NCBI GenBank assembly: GCA_027943245.1
Contig: JANDJZ010000633.1
Span: 1 to 29,388 of the forward strand
Length of the DNA: 29,388 bases
Direction of reading: 5' to 3'
Origin: Acanthamoeba sp. SK_2022b
Taxonomy: Eukaryota > Discosea > Longamoebia > Acanthamoebidae
Shown: positions 8,188 to 18,471 of the stretch, piece by piece
How positions within the stretch are numbered: the stretch's first letter is position 1
How the letters are laid out: every line of letters starts with the position of its first letter
Position numbers and translations under genes: made by a program
Notes under the pieces: model-generated
Seen by the model: the letters and a program-made list of their open reading frames with translations, nothing else
Database searches by the model: none
What the model was told of the DNA's origin: nothing

Positions 8188-10132
8188 TCACTCCGCCGCA
8201 AGAGGCAGGCCAAGCCGGACGGCCACGCCACACACCACCTCCCGAGGCTGCAGCTCCCACGTGTGGCGATGTCGCAGACCAAACAGCGCCAGCTCCCCAG
8301 CCGGCCCGCCGGCCTTCCCGGCAAGGATCGGCGTGTACAGCTGCAGCGCCTCCCGCAGAGCTCCTCCTCCTCCATCGTCATCTCCCCCCGCGAGGTCGTC
8401 CCAGCGCTTCTGCACCGATGGCGGCACGTCGAAGCCACGCTCAGCGGCGAGGCTCGGCCGACGCGTGCGAGGGTCCATGAACGCCGTGTAGAAGTCACAG
8501 ACAGACCGCGGCGAGTCGGCGGCGGCGGCAGCTCGGGGCGACACGAATCGGTCCAGGCGCTCCCGGCCGAGCAGTTCCTCGTCGGTGGGCCACGACGGCG
8601 TGACGCCCGAATCGCCGACGTCGAAGGCGAAGAAGTGGTCGAGCGGATAGGCCACGCACCTCTCGTGCACGATGTCGATGATCACTCCTCTGCGCCCCAC
8701 GCACACGCACATGAGAAAGATCAGACCGAGGGGAGAAGGGCTGCATATGGAGTGGACTCGTGTGTGTTGGCACACCTGGACTGGTAGGTCAGCGTGTTCC
8801 ACCGACCGTTGCACAGATCGGGGTCGGCGGCGAACAGGAGCAGCGAGCCCTTGGCGTGGACCTGGAGCCCCTCGTCTATCATCGCGACGAACTCGTCCCG
8901 GTACTTGTTGAGCACCTCCAGGTGCGCAGTCGCATCGCTCGCCCTGTTTCGGCAATGAGAGGCCACGCGATGCAGGTTAGGTTTGGGTTGGGGGGGGGAG
9001 AGAGGCACGGCGTGAGAGCACCTGTGAAGAAACGGCGCGAGGTCGGGGAACGCCGTGGCGAGGTCGGCCTTGGTGAAGAATTCCCTGCCGCGCATGAGAC
9101 CGATGAGCTGGGAGAAGTGGAAGGCCACCGTCTTGAACTGCGAGGGGTTGAGCTCGTCCTTCACCTCCCTTTAAGTCATTGACACACACGAAAGAAGAGT
9201 GAAGGTGTCACGTCACATCACATGAGCGCAGACAGACTGCTAGCTGGGCGGGTTGCTACCTGAAATCAATCTTCATGAGGCACTCCTTTCGAGCAGCGAA
9301 GCCGTTCGTGGCCTTGAGCGCAGCCTTGGAATGCTCTCGGTACTTGGTCTTGCTGACGATTCCCATCAGGTCCCTGGTGGCTTTGACCAAGCGCATCGGG
9401 ACGTTGCGGTGCACCAACCTGCAGAGAAGCAGCGGTTGGTGGCAAGAAGGTTCGATGGGCTAGCGGCGCGTGGTGTCCAGGTCGCAGACAACAGCAAGGG
9501 CACAGATACCTGTGGGCGAGCGGGGAAGGGTGGTCTTGCTCGTGCAGGGCATACGTGTAGTAGACGCAGTTGTGAATGGCGTCGGGGATCCCCTTTAGGG
9601 TACAGCCCATGGACCGCGTAGGGTCAGCAGGCAATGAACGGAACCAGAAGAAGAGGGAGGGAGATACCTTAAAGCTGGCACAGACGATACCTTGGTCGTC
9701 CAGCACGATGATGTTCTTGTTCTCCGGCTTCAGCCGTCGCAGCCGCTGCAAGTGGCCGCCCGCGGGCGTGTTCTCGCTTACTTGAGTGTCATCGCTCTCT
9801 TCCAACTTCTCCACAACGGGAACTGGTTCCTCTTCGCTTTCACCATCCTCCGCATTTTGCGCTTCCCTCTCATGCTCTTCACCCAGATCTGCAGCGAAAT
9901 CGCAGAATTTGTAGCAGGCTTGAGTGGGCGGGAGGTGATCGAACACGTACAAGGTGTCGAGATCGGTCGAGTCCTTCGAGCCAATAATCAGGTACACGTA
10001 GTGGTTCGAATCACAATCGATTTCGTTCTCGACTATTCCCTGCCCATCGGCTGCGTTTCTCTTCTTGTTTCTATTGTTTCGTCTTCTACGGCCACGCCCT
10101 CGCTTCGTCAACACCTTGGGTGCCGTCTCCAT
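8188..10132 (-). CDS. Unrecognised 507-residue protein, six exons
   Basis: Six exons (10132-9668, 9592-9510, 9418-9260, 9168-9022, 8943-8776, 8689-8188) join in phase. The N-terminus is very basic (KRGRGRRRRNNRNKKR), suggesting nuclear or RNA contact. A beta-rich region (NHYVYLIIGSKDSTDLDTLYVFDHLP) follows, then an acidic linker of about 50 residues. A conserved-looking globular part begins at NIIVLDDQGIVCASFKGIPDA. Near residues 316-361, KGSLL and SRGVIIDIV...VAYPLDHFF weakly recall blocks of RNA ligases. However, the KxDG active-site motif is not found and the block order is unusual, so I do not assign a function. Four of five introns begin at the same codon phase (2, after AG). The gene is divergent from Psf3 and shares its 104-bp promoter. 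Exon structure is well supported by phase; identity is open. Confidence 0.75.
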
Positions 10133-10236
10133 GAGCTGAATTGAATTGAAAAATAAGTGGATTTTGTTCCTGCTCCAGGAAAAATGGCGCCAAAACAGGA
10201 ACGGAACGAGGTTGTGGGCTGTTGGAGCCCAAAGCG
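10133..10236. promoter_or_regulatory. Bidirectional promoter with an E2F-type site (507-residue gene / Psf3)
   Basis: Only 104 bp separate the two divergent starts. GGCGCCAAAA at 10186-10195 (TTTTGGCGCC on the minus strand) matches the E2F core TTTGGCGC. The remainder is AT-rich. Regulation at G1/S is inferred. Confidence 0.5.
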
Positions 10237-11003
10237 ATGAATCCTTACGAGCCCACTAGCATCGAAAGTATATTGGCTGATGAGGAGCGTGTGCCCGTGC
10301 GAATTCGATACCTCGAGGATCGCCAAGATGTGCCGTACTGGATCGCCAAGGTGCTCATTTTAGTGATAATCATCACCACACAATTTTCTTCAGACTGAAG
10401 GGATTTGCTGCAGGAAGTGCGCGCGTCGCGGATTGGAAGGCTCAAGGTGCCCCCACAGTACAAGGAGAAGTTCATGACGGCCATCAATACAGACCCCATG
10501 TCCACCACGCTCAAGCGCACCCCTTACTATTTCCCCATCGGAGCTCAACTCAGCCAAGAGAAGCCCCTGTACTCACTCCTTGGCAGCTCATCATTCATGC
10601 GTCAGCCAAGAAGCTCCCCGCTCACCTCTCGGCCTATCGTTGACAGGGACGAAGACGATGATGATGAAGGGCTCGAGGACGACAAGCCCGATGCGCCGCC
10701 TCCCTACGAGGACCTCATCCGAACGTTTCAGTCGCGCTACGTCAGCGTCGTAGACAGGTACATACAGTCATCAAGCTTCAACCGAACTCGCTGCAACGCA
10801 CTCATGCACGCGTGTGCCGCAGGGCGACCAACTTTCGTCAGGAGGACACGGCGTTTGCAGCGAAGCTGTCGGCCAAGGAACGGGACATCTACTACGCAGC
10901 TCACGAGGCAGCCACGCAGTTCACCCAGTGGCGAAGCGGAAAGGAGAAGCAGATGGCCACCATCCACGCCACGAGCGGGAAGCGCAAGAGACACGACGCA
11001 TGA
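10237..11003 (+). CDS. PSF3: DNA replication complex GINS subunit Psf3
   Basis: Three exons (10237-10350, 10414-10757, 10823-11003) give 212 residues, close to the usual Psf3 length. The N-terminal part has the Psf3 order: an acidic start with SIESILADEERVPVR, then VPYWIAKEVRASRIGRLKVPPQY and the block TPYYFPIGAQL. The C-terminal helical part carries RTFQSRYVSVVDRATNF, the ERDIYYAAHEAATQFTQW helix and a basic tail GKRKRHDA. GINS (Sld5, Psf1, Psf2, Psf3) joins Cdc45 and MCM2-7 to form the CMG replicative helicase. An acidic insertion (DEDDDDEGLEDD) between the two halves is longer than in human. The E2F-type site just upstream fits S-phase expression. The gene is convergent with alpha-tubulin, with 115 bp between the stops. 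Confidence 0.93.
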
Positions 11004-11118
11004 AGTTGCGTTGTTTTTTGATCGTGCTCGAGTGTCACCTCTTTCCAACAACAGGACATTGCCAGCCAGCCAGGGCGAGAGGAGGAAGAGAGTGTCCATG
11101 TCGACATGCGCCTTGAGC

Positions 11119-12766
11119 TCAGACTTCGGAGCCAAGCACAGAGGAATCGTCGGTTGAGGCGGAGATATCGCCGGTATCGTCGACAGTGTCGTGGCCCAGC
11201 TCCTCGTAGTCCTTCTCGAGAGCGGCGATGTCCTCGCGAGCCTCGCTGAACTCGCCTTCCTCCATACCCTCGCCCACATACCAGTGGACGAAGGCACGCT
11301 TGGCGAACATGAGGTCGAACTTGTGGTCCATGCGGGAGAACACCTCGGCGATCGCGGTGGTGTTGGACAGCATGCAGCACGCGCGGGGAACCTTGGCCAG
11401 GTCACCGCCAGGAACGGCCGTAGGAGCCTCCTTGTTCACGCCACACTTGAAGCCTGTAGGGCACCAATCCACGAACTACGGAGACACGACGGCACCTCAA
11501 GATGAGCCGAGTGGTATACTGGACATAGTCGCAGAGCTAGATTACCTGCACGGTCTTGGAAGTCTTGATCTTGGCAATGGAGGCTTGCACGTCCTTGGGA
11601 ACGATGTCTCCTCTGTACATCATGCACACAGCGATGTACTTGCCTGTAATTGAGTGGGTATGATTAACGAGCGGCTGCTTACCACAAGTGCGGCAGGACC
11701 TACCGTGACGAGGATCACACTTGGCCATCATGGAAGAGGGCTCGAAGGCAGCGCTTGTGAGCTCAGCTACGGTGAGGCGCTCGCGGTCGGCCTTGGAAGA
11801 ACCGATGATCGGCGCGTACGAGCACAGAAGGAAGTGGATTCTAGGATAGGGAACCAAGTTGACCTGGAACTCGTTGATGTCGATGTTGAGCGCACCCTCG
11901 AAGCGGAGAGACGCGGTGAGCGACGAGATGACCTGAGCGATCAACCTGTTCAAGTTGTTATAGGTCGGACGTTCCACTCCGAGTCTGGTCTTGCAGATGT
12001 CGTAGATGGCCTGGATGGGTGAGTAGAACCACGTTAGTTTGCAGAACCCTCTCCGGTAGTGACCTTTCGCGAAAGGGCACGAACCTCGTTATCGAGCATG
12101 AAAGCCACATCGGTGTGCTCCAGAAGGGAGTGAGTGGACAGAACGGCGTTGTAGGGCTCGACCACGCTGGTGCTGATCTGAGGCGAAGGGAACACGCAGA
12201 AGTCGAGCTTGCTCTTCTTGTGGAAGTCGACGGAGAGACGCTCGAGCAGGAGCGAACCGAAGCCAGAGCCCGTTCCGCCTCCTACGGAGTGGAACAAGAA
12301 GAAGCCTTGCAGACCATCGCACTGCTCTGCCAGCTTACGCACGCGGTCGCTCACGTTTTCAACGTGTTCCTTGCCCACAGTGTAGTGGCCACGAGCATAG
12401 TTGTTGGCCGCGTCTTCGTAACTGTTCAGCAGCTGGTCGGGATGGTACAACTTGGCCATCGATCCCTTTCTAATCTGGTCGATAACCGAGGGCTCCAAGT
12501 CGAAGTGCACCGCACGCGGCACGAACTGCCGAATAAACCAGGCCAAGATTAGCAAGAAGAACCTTATTACTCCAAGGGTCGTGCAGAAGAACCTTGCCAG
12601 AGCTGGTCTCGTCGAAGAAAGTGCTGAGTCCGGCGGTGCCGCCCTCACGACCCGGTAGCAAGGTGCCGTCGCTTTGGATGCCATGCTCGAGGCAGTACAG
12701 CTCCCAGCAGGCGTTACCCACCTGGACGCCAGCCTGTCCCAAATGCAGCGAGATGATTTCCCTCAT
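11119..12766 (-). CDS. Alpha-tubulin, divergent isotype
   Basis: Five exons (12766-12593, 12525-12085, 12010-11704, 11643-11546, 11475-11119) give 458 residues. Family marks are plain: [15 protein letters not shown] at the start, the GTP-binding signature [62 protein letters not shown] with the alpha-type catalytic Glu, and [30 protein letters not shown]. Alpha-tubulin pairs with beta-tubulin to build microtubules. Two oddities are visible. The position of the acetylated Lys40 is Arg (GR40EGG) in a shortened loop. The tail ends SVLGSEV instead of an acidic stretch with terminal EY or EEY, so detyrosination is not possible. The upstream region has a TATA-like box, a GC box and E2F-type sites. 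It is a real gene by conservation and phase; the specialised role is inferred. Confidence 0.95.
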
Positions 12767-13187
12767 GTCTCCTTCGGTTTAGCGAGTAGTTGGTAGAGTG
12801 GTTGAGCGAGTGGTTCGCGAAGTTTTCGAGATATATCTCTTGAAATACAGTTGTAGTTCTATCGCTCTCTCCTTCTAAAAGAGAGGAGCAGACGTCGAAG
12901 AGGAAGGATGTAGAGGAGGGGGGTGTTGTGTCTTCTTGATGAGGAGAAGTGCAGAAAAAAGCCGCACAGTTCGCGGTGCTTTTTATGGGGCGGGACACGT
13001 CTCACGCGTGTCTTACTCGCGCCAAACGGCACCCACGCCGGTTGGCGCCAATCCGCAGGAACAGCGTTGGTGGAAGTGCCGGGAATGTACTTCAGCGAAG
13101 ACCAAAAAAGCGCGGGAAAACCACCAAGGGGCGAAAGGGTTCGTATGTACAGGCGGTGCAGCCCTCGACGTGGACACCGTGTCCGCG
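12767..13187 (-). promoter_or_regulatory. Alpha-tubulin upstream region: TATA-like box, GC box, E2F-type cluster
   Basis: This 421-bp region lies upstream of alpha-tubulin and downstream of rhomboid. On the minus strand it holds CATAAAAAG at 12979-12987 and a GC box (CCCGCCCC) at 12987-12994. E2F-type sites follow: TTTGGCGC at 13019-13026, the palindrome TTGGCGCCAA at 13042-13051, and TTTTCCCGCGC followed by six T and GGT at 13101-13120. The last is nearly identical to the PrimPol promoter element. No gene is seen. Confidence 0.5.
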
Positions 13188-14570
13188 TTAAGCAGGGACA
13201 ACGGTGTAGAAGAGGGTGAAGCCTAAGATGAAATAGAGGGCGAGGAGGATGATCGAGGCGATGGCGATGACCTTGCGCATGGTGAAGTCCTCAATCTGGC
13301 CGGCAAAGTAGATGCCGGCCATGAGCACGCCCGCGATGAAGCCGCCCAGGTGTCCCGCGCCGTCGATGTAGGTAGAGCCAAAGAAAGAGAAGAGGAGGAC
13401 AAAGGCCACCATAAAGAGCGTAGGGTAGATAGTGGTCTTGCGCATCGACGGGTCGATCTTCTTCCACCCGAGTAGCAACTCCGTACAGTAGGCGCCCAGC
13501 ACGCCCATGAGTGCCGTCGAAGCGCCCACGCTCACTGAGTCGTAGTAGATGAGGCAGCTCATCAGGTTGCCCGCAACGCCTAGTTATGTTAATGTGGAGA
13601 GTCAGCTCGATCATAAAAGATCAGTTGATGCAGGGCCAAGCGAACCAGCAACAAAGTAGAGAACGGCGTAGCGGACGGTGCCCCATCTGCGCTCCCCAAT
13701 CAACCCTGTCACAGCCGGTACATGAGAAAGCGTTGCAAACCAAGGAGAGGCAAAGAACAGGAGCAGCGGTTACCAAAGCGAAGCTGGAACAGGAGGTTGA
13801 AGGCGATGTGAAAGAACCCAGCGTGCAGGAATATGGGCGTAACAAAGCGCCAGACCTCGTAGTCGTGTCGCATGAGGTGAGGTTCCTTGGCGCCCATGTC
13901 CACCAGGGTACCTGTTAATGAACACACACGATCAGAGGCTCAGCTCACCTTGGCAAAGGTGAGCAAACGAGTGGTACCTCCGCCTGGCCCAAGTGATGGG
14001 TTGTCATCAAGGGAGACAATGCCACCGAGAGAGAGTTCAACGATGAACACAACCATCTGCACAACCATGCGCGCATGAGCAGGTTAAGGGCCAGGATTGT
14101 GCTCTAGTATGTCTTGTTGAGAAGGTGTTTAGCATGCCTGGATGAGGGAGATGATGAAGGAGAAGGACTTGAAAAGGCCGATGTACTGCTGCTTCTTGTC
14201 ATCAGACCACAGAGGAGGGATGAGACAGGGGAAGCACGATCCACAGCACATGACACCCATCTTTTGCCACCCGCTCTGCGGCAAGATAACTTCTGTTTCA
14301 CGTCCATCGATCCCTGGTATCTTCACCATGTACTGCTCTGCTCCTCTGCCATATCTTCAATTTAAAAAATAAATACTATATTGGTCAGAGCACTACACAA
14401 GGGCACAAGCAAGCAACTTCAGTGGCAGCGTACTCGAAATCATCAGTGAACTGTTGGCCACCTGCTGGAGGACGGGCATAGCCTGAGGACGCCCCCCAGG
14501 GGTTAGGCAGAGGCTGTGCATTAGGAGCTGATTGTTTTTCTAGATCTTTGAACGTGCGAATGTTGGCCAT
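13188..14570 (-). CDS. Rhomboid family intramembrane serine protease
   Basis: Five exons (14570-14434, 14345-14138, 14056-13978, 13911-13774, 13579-13188) give 317 residues. The soluble N-terminus of about 95 residues has a Pro/Gly-rich part and a Cys-rich MCCGSCFPC stretch. A first membrane helix (FSFIISLIQMVVFIVEL) follows, then the WR motif (W162 R163) and HAGFFHIAFN with the conserved His and Asn (H176, N180). The catalytic serine sits in VGASTALMGV (S208), and the second catalytic residue in DGAGHLGGFIAG (H264). Rhomboids cleave membrane helices. The usual GxSG is GAST here, so the residue after the nucleophile is Thr instead of Gly. The intron between exons 2 and 3 needs a GC donor. It is divergent from the amidase, with a 75-bp shared promoter. 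Confidence 0.9.
14057..14137 (-). other. Inferred GC-AG intron in the rhomboid gene
   Basis: Reading through at CAG/GCATGC gives a stop two codons later (QAC then TAA). Splicing from GC at 14137 to the AG at 14058-14057 restores a continuous first membrane helix, phase 0 on both sides. No in-phase GT is available nearby. Confidence 0.5.
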
Positions 14571-14645
14571 GTTGTGTTCTGCAGCAAATGCTTTATTATC
14601 TTTTCATTATTGTTTTCTTTTTTGTTGTTTTCCGTTTCTTGCACG
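14571..14645. promoter_or_regulatory. 75-bp bidirectional promoter (rhomboid / FAAH-like amidase)
   Basis: The two start codons are only 75 bp apart. The gap is T-rich on the plus strand, with TTATC and several TTTTC runs. No specific factor site is recognised. Confidence 0.4.
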
Positions 14646-17432
14646 ATGGGCGCTCGCACTCTGATGTGTGTTGGCCTGCTCGCGGCCTACTTTTATGTCG
14701 GCACGTTGGGCGTCATCGTGGGCATCCTGGCAGGCCTTGGTGGGTGGTTTGCCATGACCCGCCTGCGGTCTGCTAGAGGTCCGATTCATTGACTTTATAT
14801 TTTTTCGTTATTTATTAATTGATTAATTTTATTTATGTGTGAAACAACACAGCCGATGCGGTGGAGGTGGACGTAGGGTCGGAGCCTCTGCTGGGCCATT
14901 CCGCGATGCAGCTGGCGGCAATGGTCCGCAACGGCGAGGTCACCTCGGTGCAGCTGGTGGACACCTTCATCAGGCAGATCGAGAAGGTCAACCTGAAGGT
15001 ACACACACACACACACACACACACACTCACCCGCCCGCCTGCGACCACACTGCCCCCAGGCCACTGGCCGAGTGGATCTGATGTCCTTCCCTCACCGGTG
15101 TGCACAGCTGAACGCCATGGTGGCCACTCGCTTTGATGAGGCGCGAGAGGAGGCCAGGAAGGCGGACGAGGTCACCCAACGAACGGCAGACAAAAGCAGT
15201 AGCGTCTCCCACGCTTTCTAAGCTTCCCTCTCCCTCTCCCTCTCCCACTCACATTCATTCGCTGCTCCATTGTCAAGCGCTTCCGCCGCTGCACGGCGTG
15301 CCGTGTTCGGTCAAGGAGGCGATCGGACTCGAAGGTGAGCGCCGGTTCAACGCAGCGCGCTCTTCTCGTCGGTCGACTCATCTTCTCGCACGCAGGAATG
15401 CCGCAGTGCTCGGGTCTGCTTTCTCGCAGGCACCACAAGGCCAAGGACGCCACCGTCGTGCAGCGTCTCCGCAAGGCCGGGGTGCGCGTCCAGCTGCCCT
15501 CCCTTGCCCGGAGGCCCCTACGCCTCACAAACGGAGAGCACACGCACACACGCACACACGACAGGCGATCCCGCTCGGCGTGACGAACGTGTCCGAGGTG
15601 TGTATGTGGATGGAGAGCGCCAACAAGGTGTACGGTCGCTCAAACAACGCCTACAACACCTACCATACCGTGGGCGGCAGCTCCGGTGGCGAAGGTGTGA
15701 CTTCTCCCTCTCACGCCTTTTGTGTGGGTGGTGTTTTTATTATTACGAATTGCATTTTTATATATATATATATATTAATATTAATATTAATTCTCTGCGC
15801 TAGGATGCATTGTGTCCGCTGCGGGGGCGCCATTCGGTGTCGGGTCCGACATTGGCGGGTCCATCAGGTATGTGTCCATAACGCTTGCCCATCCATAATC
15901 GGCACCACATGACGCACATGCAAAACACACAAAGGATGCCCTGCTTCTTCAACGGCATCTTTGGGCACAAGCCCTCCGCCGGCCTGGTGCCCAACACTGG
16001 ACAGTTCCCGATTGCGGTCAATCAGGGTACTGCAAGCAAACCGTTCCCCCCCCCCACCAGAGCCAACCCACGCCAACCTCTTCCTCCTCCCATTGTCGGC
16101 GTTTCTCTCCCTTCCACAGCTCTGCGGTACCTCTGCACGGGCCCCATGTGCAAGCGAGCCGAAGACCTGTGGCCTCTGCTTCAGATCATGGCCGGGCCGG
16201 ACGGCGTCGACCCCTACCAGCAGCCCTTCGAGCTCGGCGACCCCAGCCAAGTCGACGTCCAGTCCCTTCGAGTTACTCTCTCCCCTCCCCCCTCTTCCCC
16301 CATGCCGTATCCCCTCCTCCCACCCTCGCTCAATCGATCGACGCCTCGCCCCGTGGTCGTGCCTGCACTGAACTCAGGTCCTGTGGGGCGACCCGTGCTA
16401 CCTGCTGACCTTCTCGGCGAGCGAGGAGATCAAGCGCGCGCAGAGGGACTGCGTGGAGCATCTGCGCTCGCTCGGCGCCAAGGATGTCCAAAAGATCGAC
16501 ATGGCGGTAGGGCGGCTGCTCCCCCCCTCTCTCTCTCTCTCGCGCTATGGTCGCGAGAATGCTCACCGCTCCGGGGGGGGGCTGACACACACAGGAGTTC
16601 AAGGAGGGCATGGACGTGTGGTCGTCCCTCCTGGCCCACGCCGGCGGGCCGACCTTCAGCGAACTGTTGGGCAACGGCAAGCCCATCCGCTCCTCGCTCG
16701 AGCTGCTCAAGTGGCTCGTGCGCCCCCCCCCCCCCAACCCACTGACCGCCCAACGTTGAGGGAGAGGGCTTGCCCACTGATACCGCCGTGTGTGTGTGGT
16801 GTGTGGGCTGGGCTGGGCTGGGCTGGGCTGGGCTGGGCTGGCTCGGTCGTGCGCAGGTGGACGTGGGCTCGGACCACACGCTGCCGGCGATCGGCCTCGC
16901 CCTGCTCGAGGCGCTGCCGCGGCTGATGCCCGAGCGCACGAGGCGCAGCGTGCAGAACGGGGACGTGCTCAAGGCCCGCCTGGAGGAGCTTCTCGGCGAC
17001 GACGGCGTGCTCATCCTGCCCACCTACCCCACCACCGCGCCCGCGCACGGACTGGCCATCCTCCCGCCCACCAACTGGGTACACGCCACATGTCGTCGCG
17101 CGTGTCGCGTGCTCGAGGCAGTGTCCTCGCACTCACCACGCACGCTAGGTGAACACTGCAATGTGCAACGTGTTGGAGGTGCCGGCGACCGCGGTGCCGC
17201 TGGGCCTCGACTCGAAGGGGCTGCCCATGGTACACCCTCGCCTGGGAGGAGTACTCCTCCTTGCCAAAGAGTGCCCTCTTGCAAAGGACTGCGCCGCCTC
17301 ACGCATCGCGTTGGCGACCAGGGCGTGCAAGTGATAGGGAAGCACGGCAACGACCACGTCACGATCGCGGTGGCCATGATGCTCGAACGACGCTTTGGCG
17401 GTTGGGTTCCTCCCCGCCCGCGCCACCAATAG
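14646..17432 (+). CDS. Fatty-acid amide hydrolase-like amidase with N-terminal membrane anchor
   Basis: Fourteen exons (14646-14778, 14853-14998, 15108-15198, 15278-15334, 15396-15481, 15565-15694, 15804-15867, 15935-16026, 16120-16271, 16378-16506, 16595-16717, 16857-17078, 17149-17229, 17322-17432) give 538 residues, close to FAAH2. The N-terminus is a hydrophobic segment (about residues 5-38). The amidase-signature triad is present: Lys136 in PCSVKEAIG, Ser210 in VGGSSGGEG, and the nucleophile Ser234 in GSDIGGSIR. Other family blocks are FNGIFGHKPSAGLVPNTGQFP and VLEVPATAVPLGLDSKGLPMGVQVIG. The family hydrolyses N-acyl ethanolamines and other lipid amides at membranes. ATG 14646 was chosen because the frame upstream has no ATG. 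The exon 3 end is the weakest junction; the one used (donor GTAGCG) keeps the frame into LPPLHGVP. Confidence 0.93.
15001..15026 (+). repeat. (AC)13 microsatellite in an amidase intron
   Basis: Thirteen AC units begin two bases after the GT donor of intron 2 and are wholly intronic. Confidence 0.9.
15759..15791. repeat. (TA)n followed by TTAATA repeats in an amidase intron
   Basis: A run of TA dinucleotides passes into three copies of ATTAAT, upstream of the acceptor at 15803. It is strikingly AT-rich in a GC-rich gene. Confidence 0.8.
16805..16839 (+). repeat. (GGGCT)7 tandem repeat in an amidase intron
   Basis: Seven perfect 5-bp units end 17 bases before the exon that starts at 16857. 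The same intron opens with a run of 13 C at 16723-16735. Confidence 0.9.
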
Positions 17433-17635
17433 CGCGCGATGGGGCGAGCCAGCGAGTACGAGTAGCCCGCCGCCACCTCCATCTGTTCCTCCCACGCCGT
17501 GAGCGGGGAGAGGGAGAGGGAGAGCTGCTGAACGTTTTTCTTCACTTGAAGCGAAGAGAGCGCGAAGAGGGGGGAAACGTTGACAGAGAGCGGAGCGAGT
17601 CGCGTGTCTGGCTCGGCCGACATAAAAGCAAGGCC

Positions 17636-18348
17636 TTACTGCAGCATCTCAGCGAGACGGCCAGTCCTCTGGGCCTCGTGGGCGGCGTCGCTACCGCCAA
17701 GGTGCTGGCCTGGTAGCGTCATCATCCCACAGAACGGGCAAGAAGGATTTTCAACATCAAGCAAGATTGAGCGCAACGCGAATGAAAGCGCATCCAACAA
17801 CGAAAAAAAAAAGGAAGGAACCACCGTACCCTTGATGAAGATGTTGGGGACGGTCCTCTGGCCAGTCTTGTCTGCACCCGCACAAAGTGGAAATGAAAGA
17901 TAGTGAGCTCTTAGGCGTTTGAGATGATGAGAGATGTGAGGGAGGGGAACCGAGAAGAGCCTTCTGGATGTCAGCGCCCTTAGGGTGAAGATCAAGCTCA
18001 ACCGCATGGAAAGGAATGTTCTCGTTGGTGAACAGTTGCTTGGCTCTCTTGCAGAAGGGGCAGTAGCTGAATGAAGCGAAAACCAGAATATCAGCTCGCT
18101 GTGGCAGTTAAAAAGGATGACTAATGGTACCTCTTGGAGAAGATTACAACATCGTGCTCCGCAACAACCTTCTTGATGAGATCAGCGGGGGCGAGATTGT
18201 CATCGTCGGCGTGGGCAGCTTCGTTGTGCTCACCATCCTTGTAGTGAGGCTCCTGTTTCTTACTGGCGCCAGCGGCAGCCATGCTCACCAGCAAGCCGAA
18301 CACCAAGCAGGTGGCCAACATAGCGACGATAACCTTCATGTTGCTCAT
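17636..18348 (-). CDS. Secretory-pathway glutaredoxin (dithiol, CPFC)
   Basis: Four exons (18348-18131, 18066-17951, 17871-17830, 17709-17636) give 149 residues. The N-terminus is a signal peptide or anchor (MKVIVAMLATCLVFGLLVSM). A charged spacer of about 30 residues follows, then a complete glutaredoxin fold: VVIFSKSYCPFCKRAKQLF with active-site C75 and C78, AVELDLHP, the TVP loop with cis-Pro120 and the glutathione-binding GQHLGGSDA. Glutaredoxins reduce disulfides or glutathionylated proteins using glutathione. The CPFC motif is a variant of CPYC and predicts a dithiol enzyme. The leader suggests the ER, a vacuole or export. The upstream ATG of two (18348, 18339) was chosen. It is convergent with the amidase and in tandem with the GATA gene. 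Confidence 0.92.
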
Positions 18349-18471
18349 CTTTTGTCTTTGATGTTCTGCTCGTGCTTGGAGCGTGTGTGCCTCCAGGATG
18401 GCTAAAACGGACAAGAAAGAAAAGATGAAAAAGAAATTACATGTTGCTCTGGTCGACAACAAAGCAACCGG

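Noticed and set aside
10003..10012. GGTTCGAATC, which looks like a tRNA B box
   Set aside because: It lies inside a coding exon of the 507-residue gene, and no A box, cloverleaf or terminator surrounds it.
14574..14792. A longer N-terminus for the amidase starting upstream of 14646
   Set aside because: The upstream frame begins with GTG, not ATG, and lies in the short bidirectional promoter. The ATG at 14646 gives a normal FAAH-type membrane anchor.
15171..15277. Amidase exon 3 ending at the first GT (GAG/GTCACC)
   Set aside because: It gives phase 0, which does not match the LPPLHGVP exon unless a CT-rich tract is translated. The next donor, GTAGCG at 15199, restores the frame, so it was preferred, with caution.
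18124..18405. Plus-strand open frame opposite the glutaredoxin leader
   Set aside because: It is antisense to a well-supported glutaredoxin exon and has no domain of its own.
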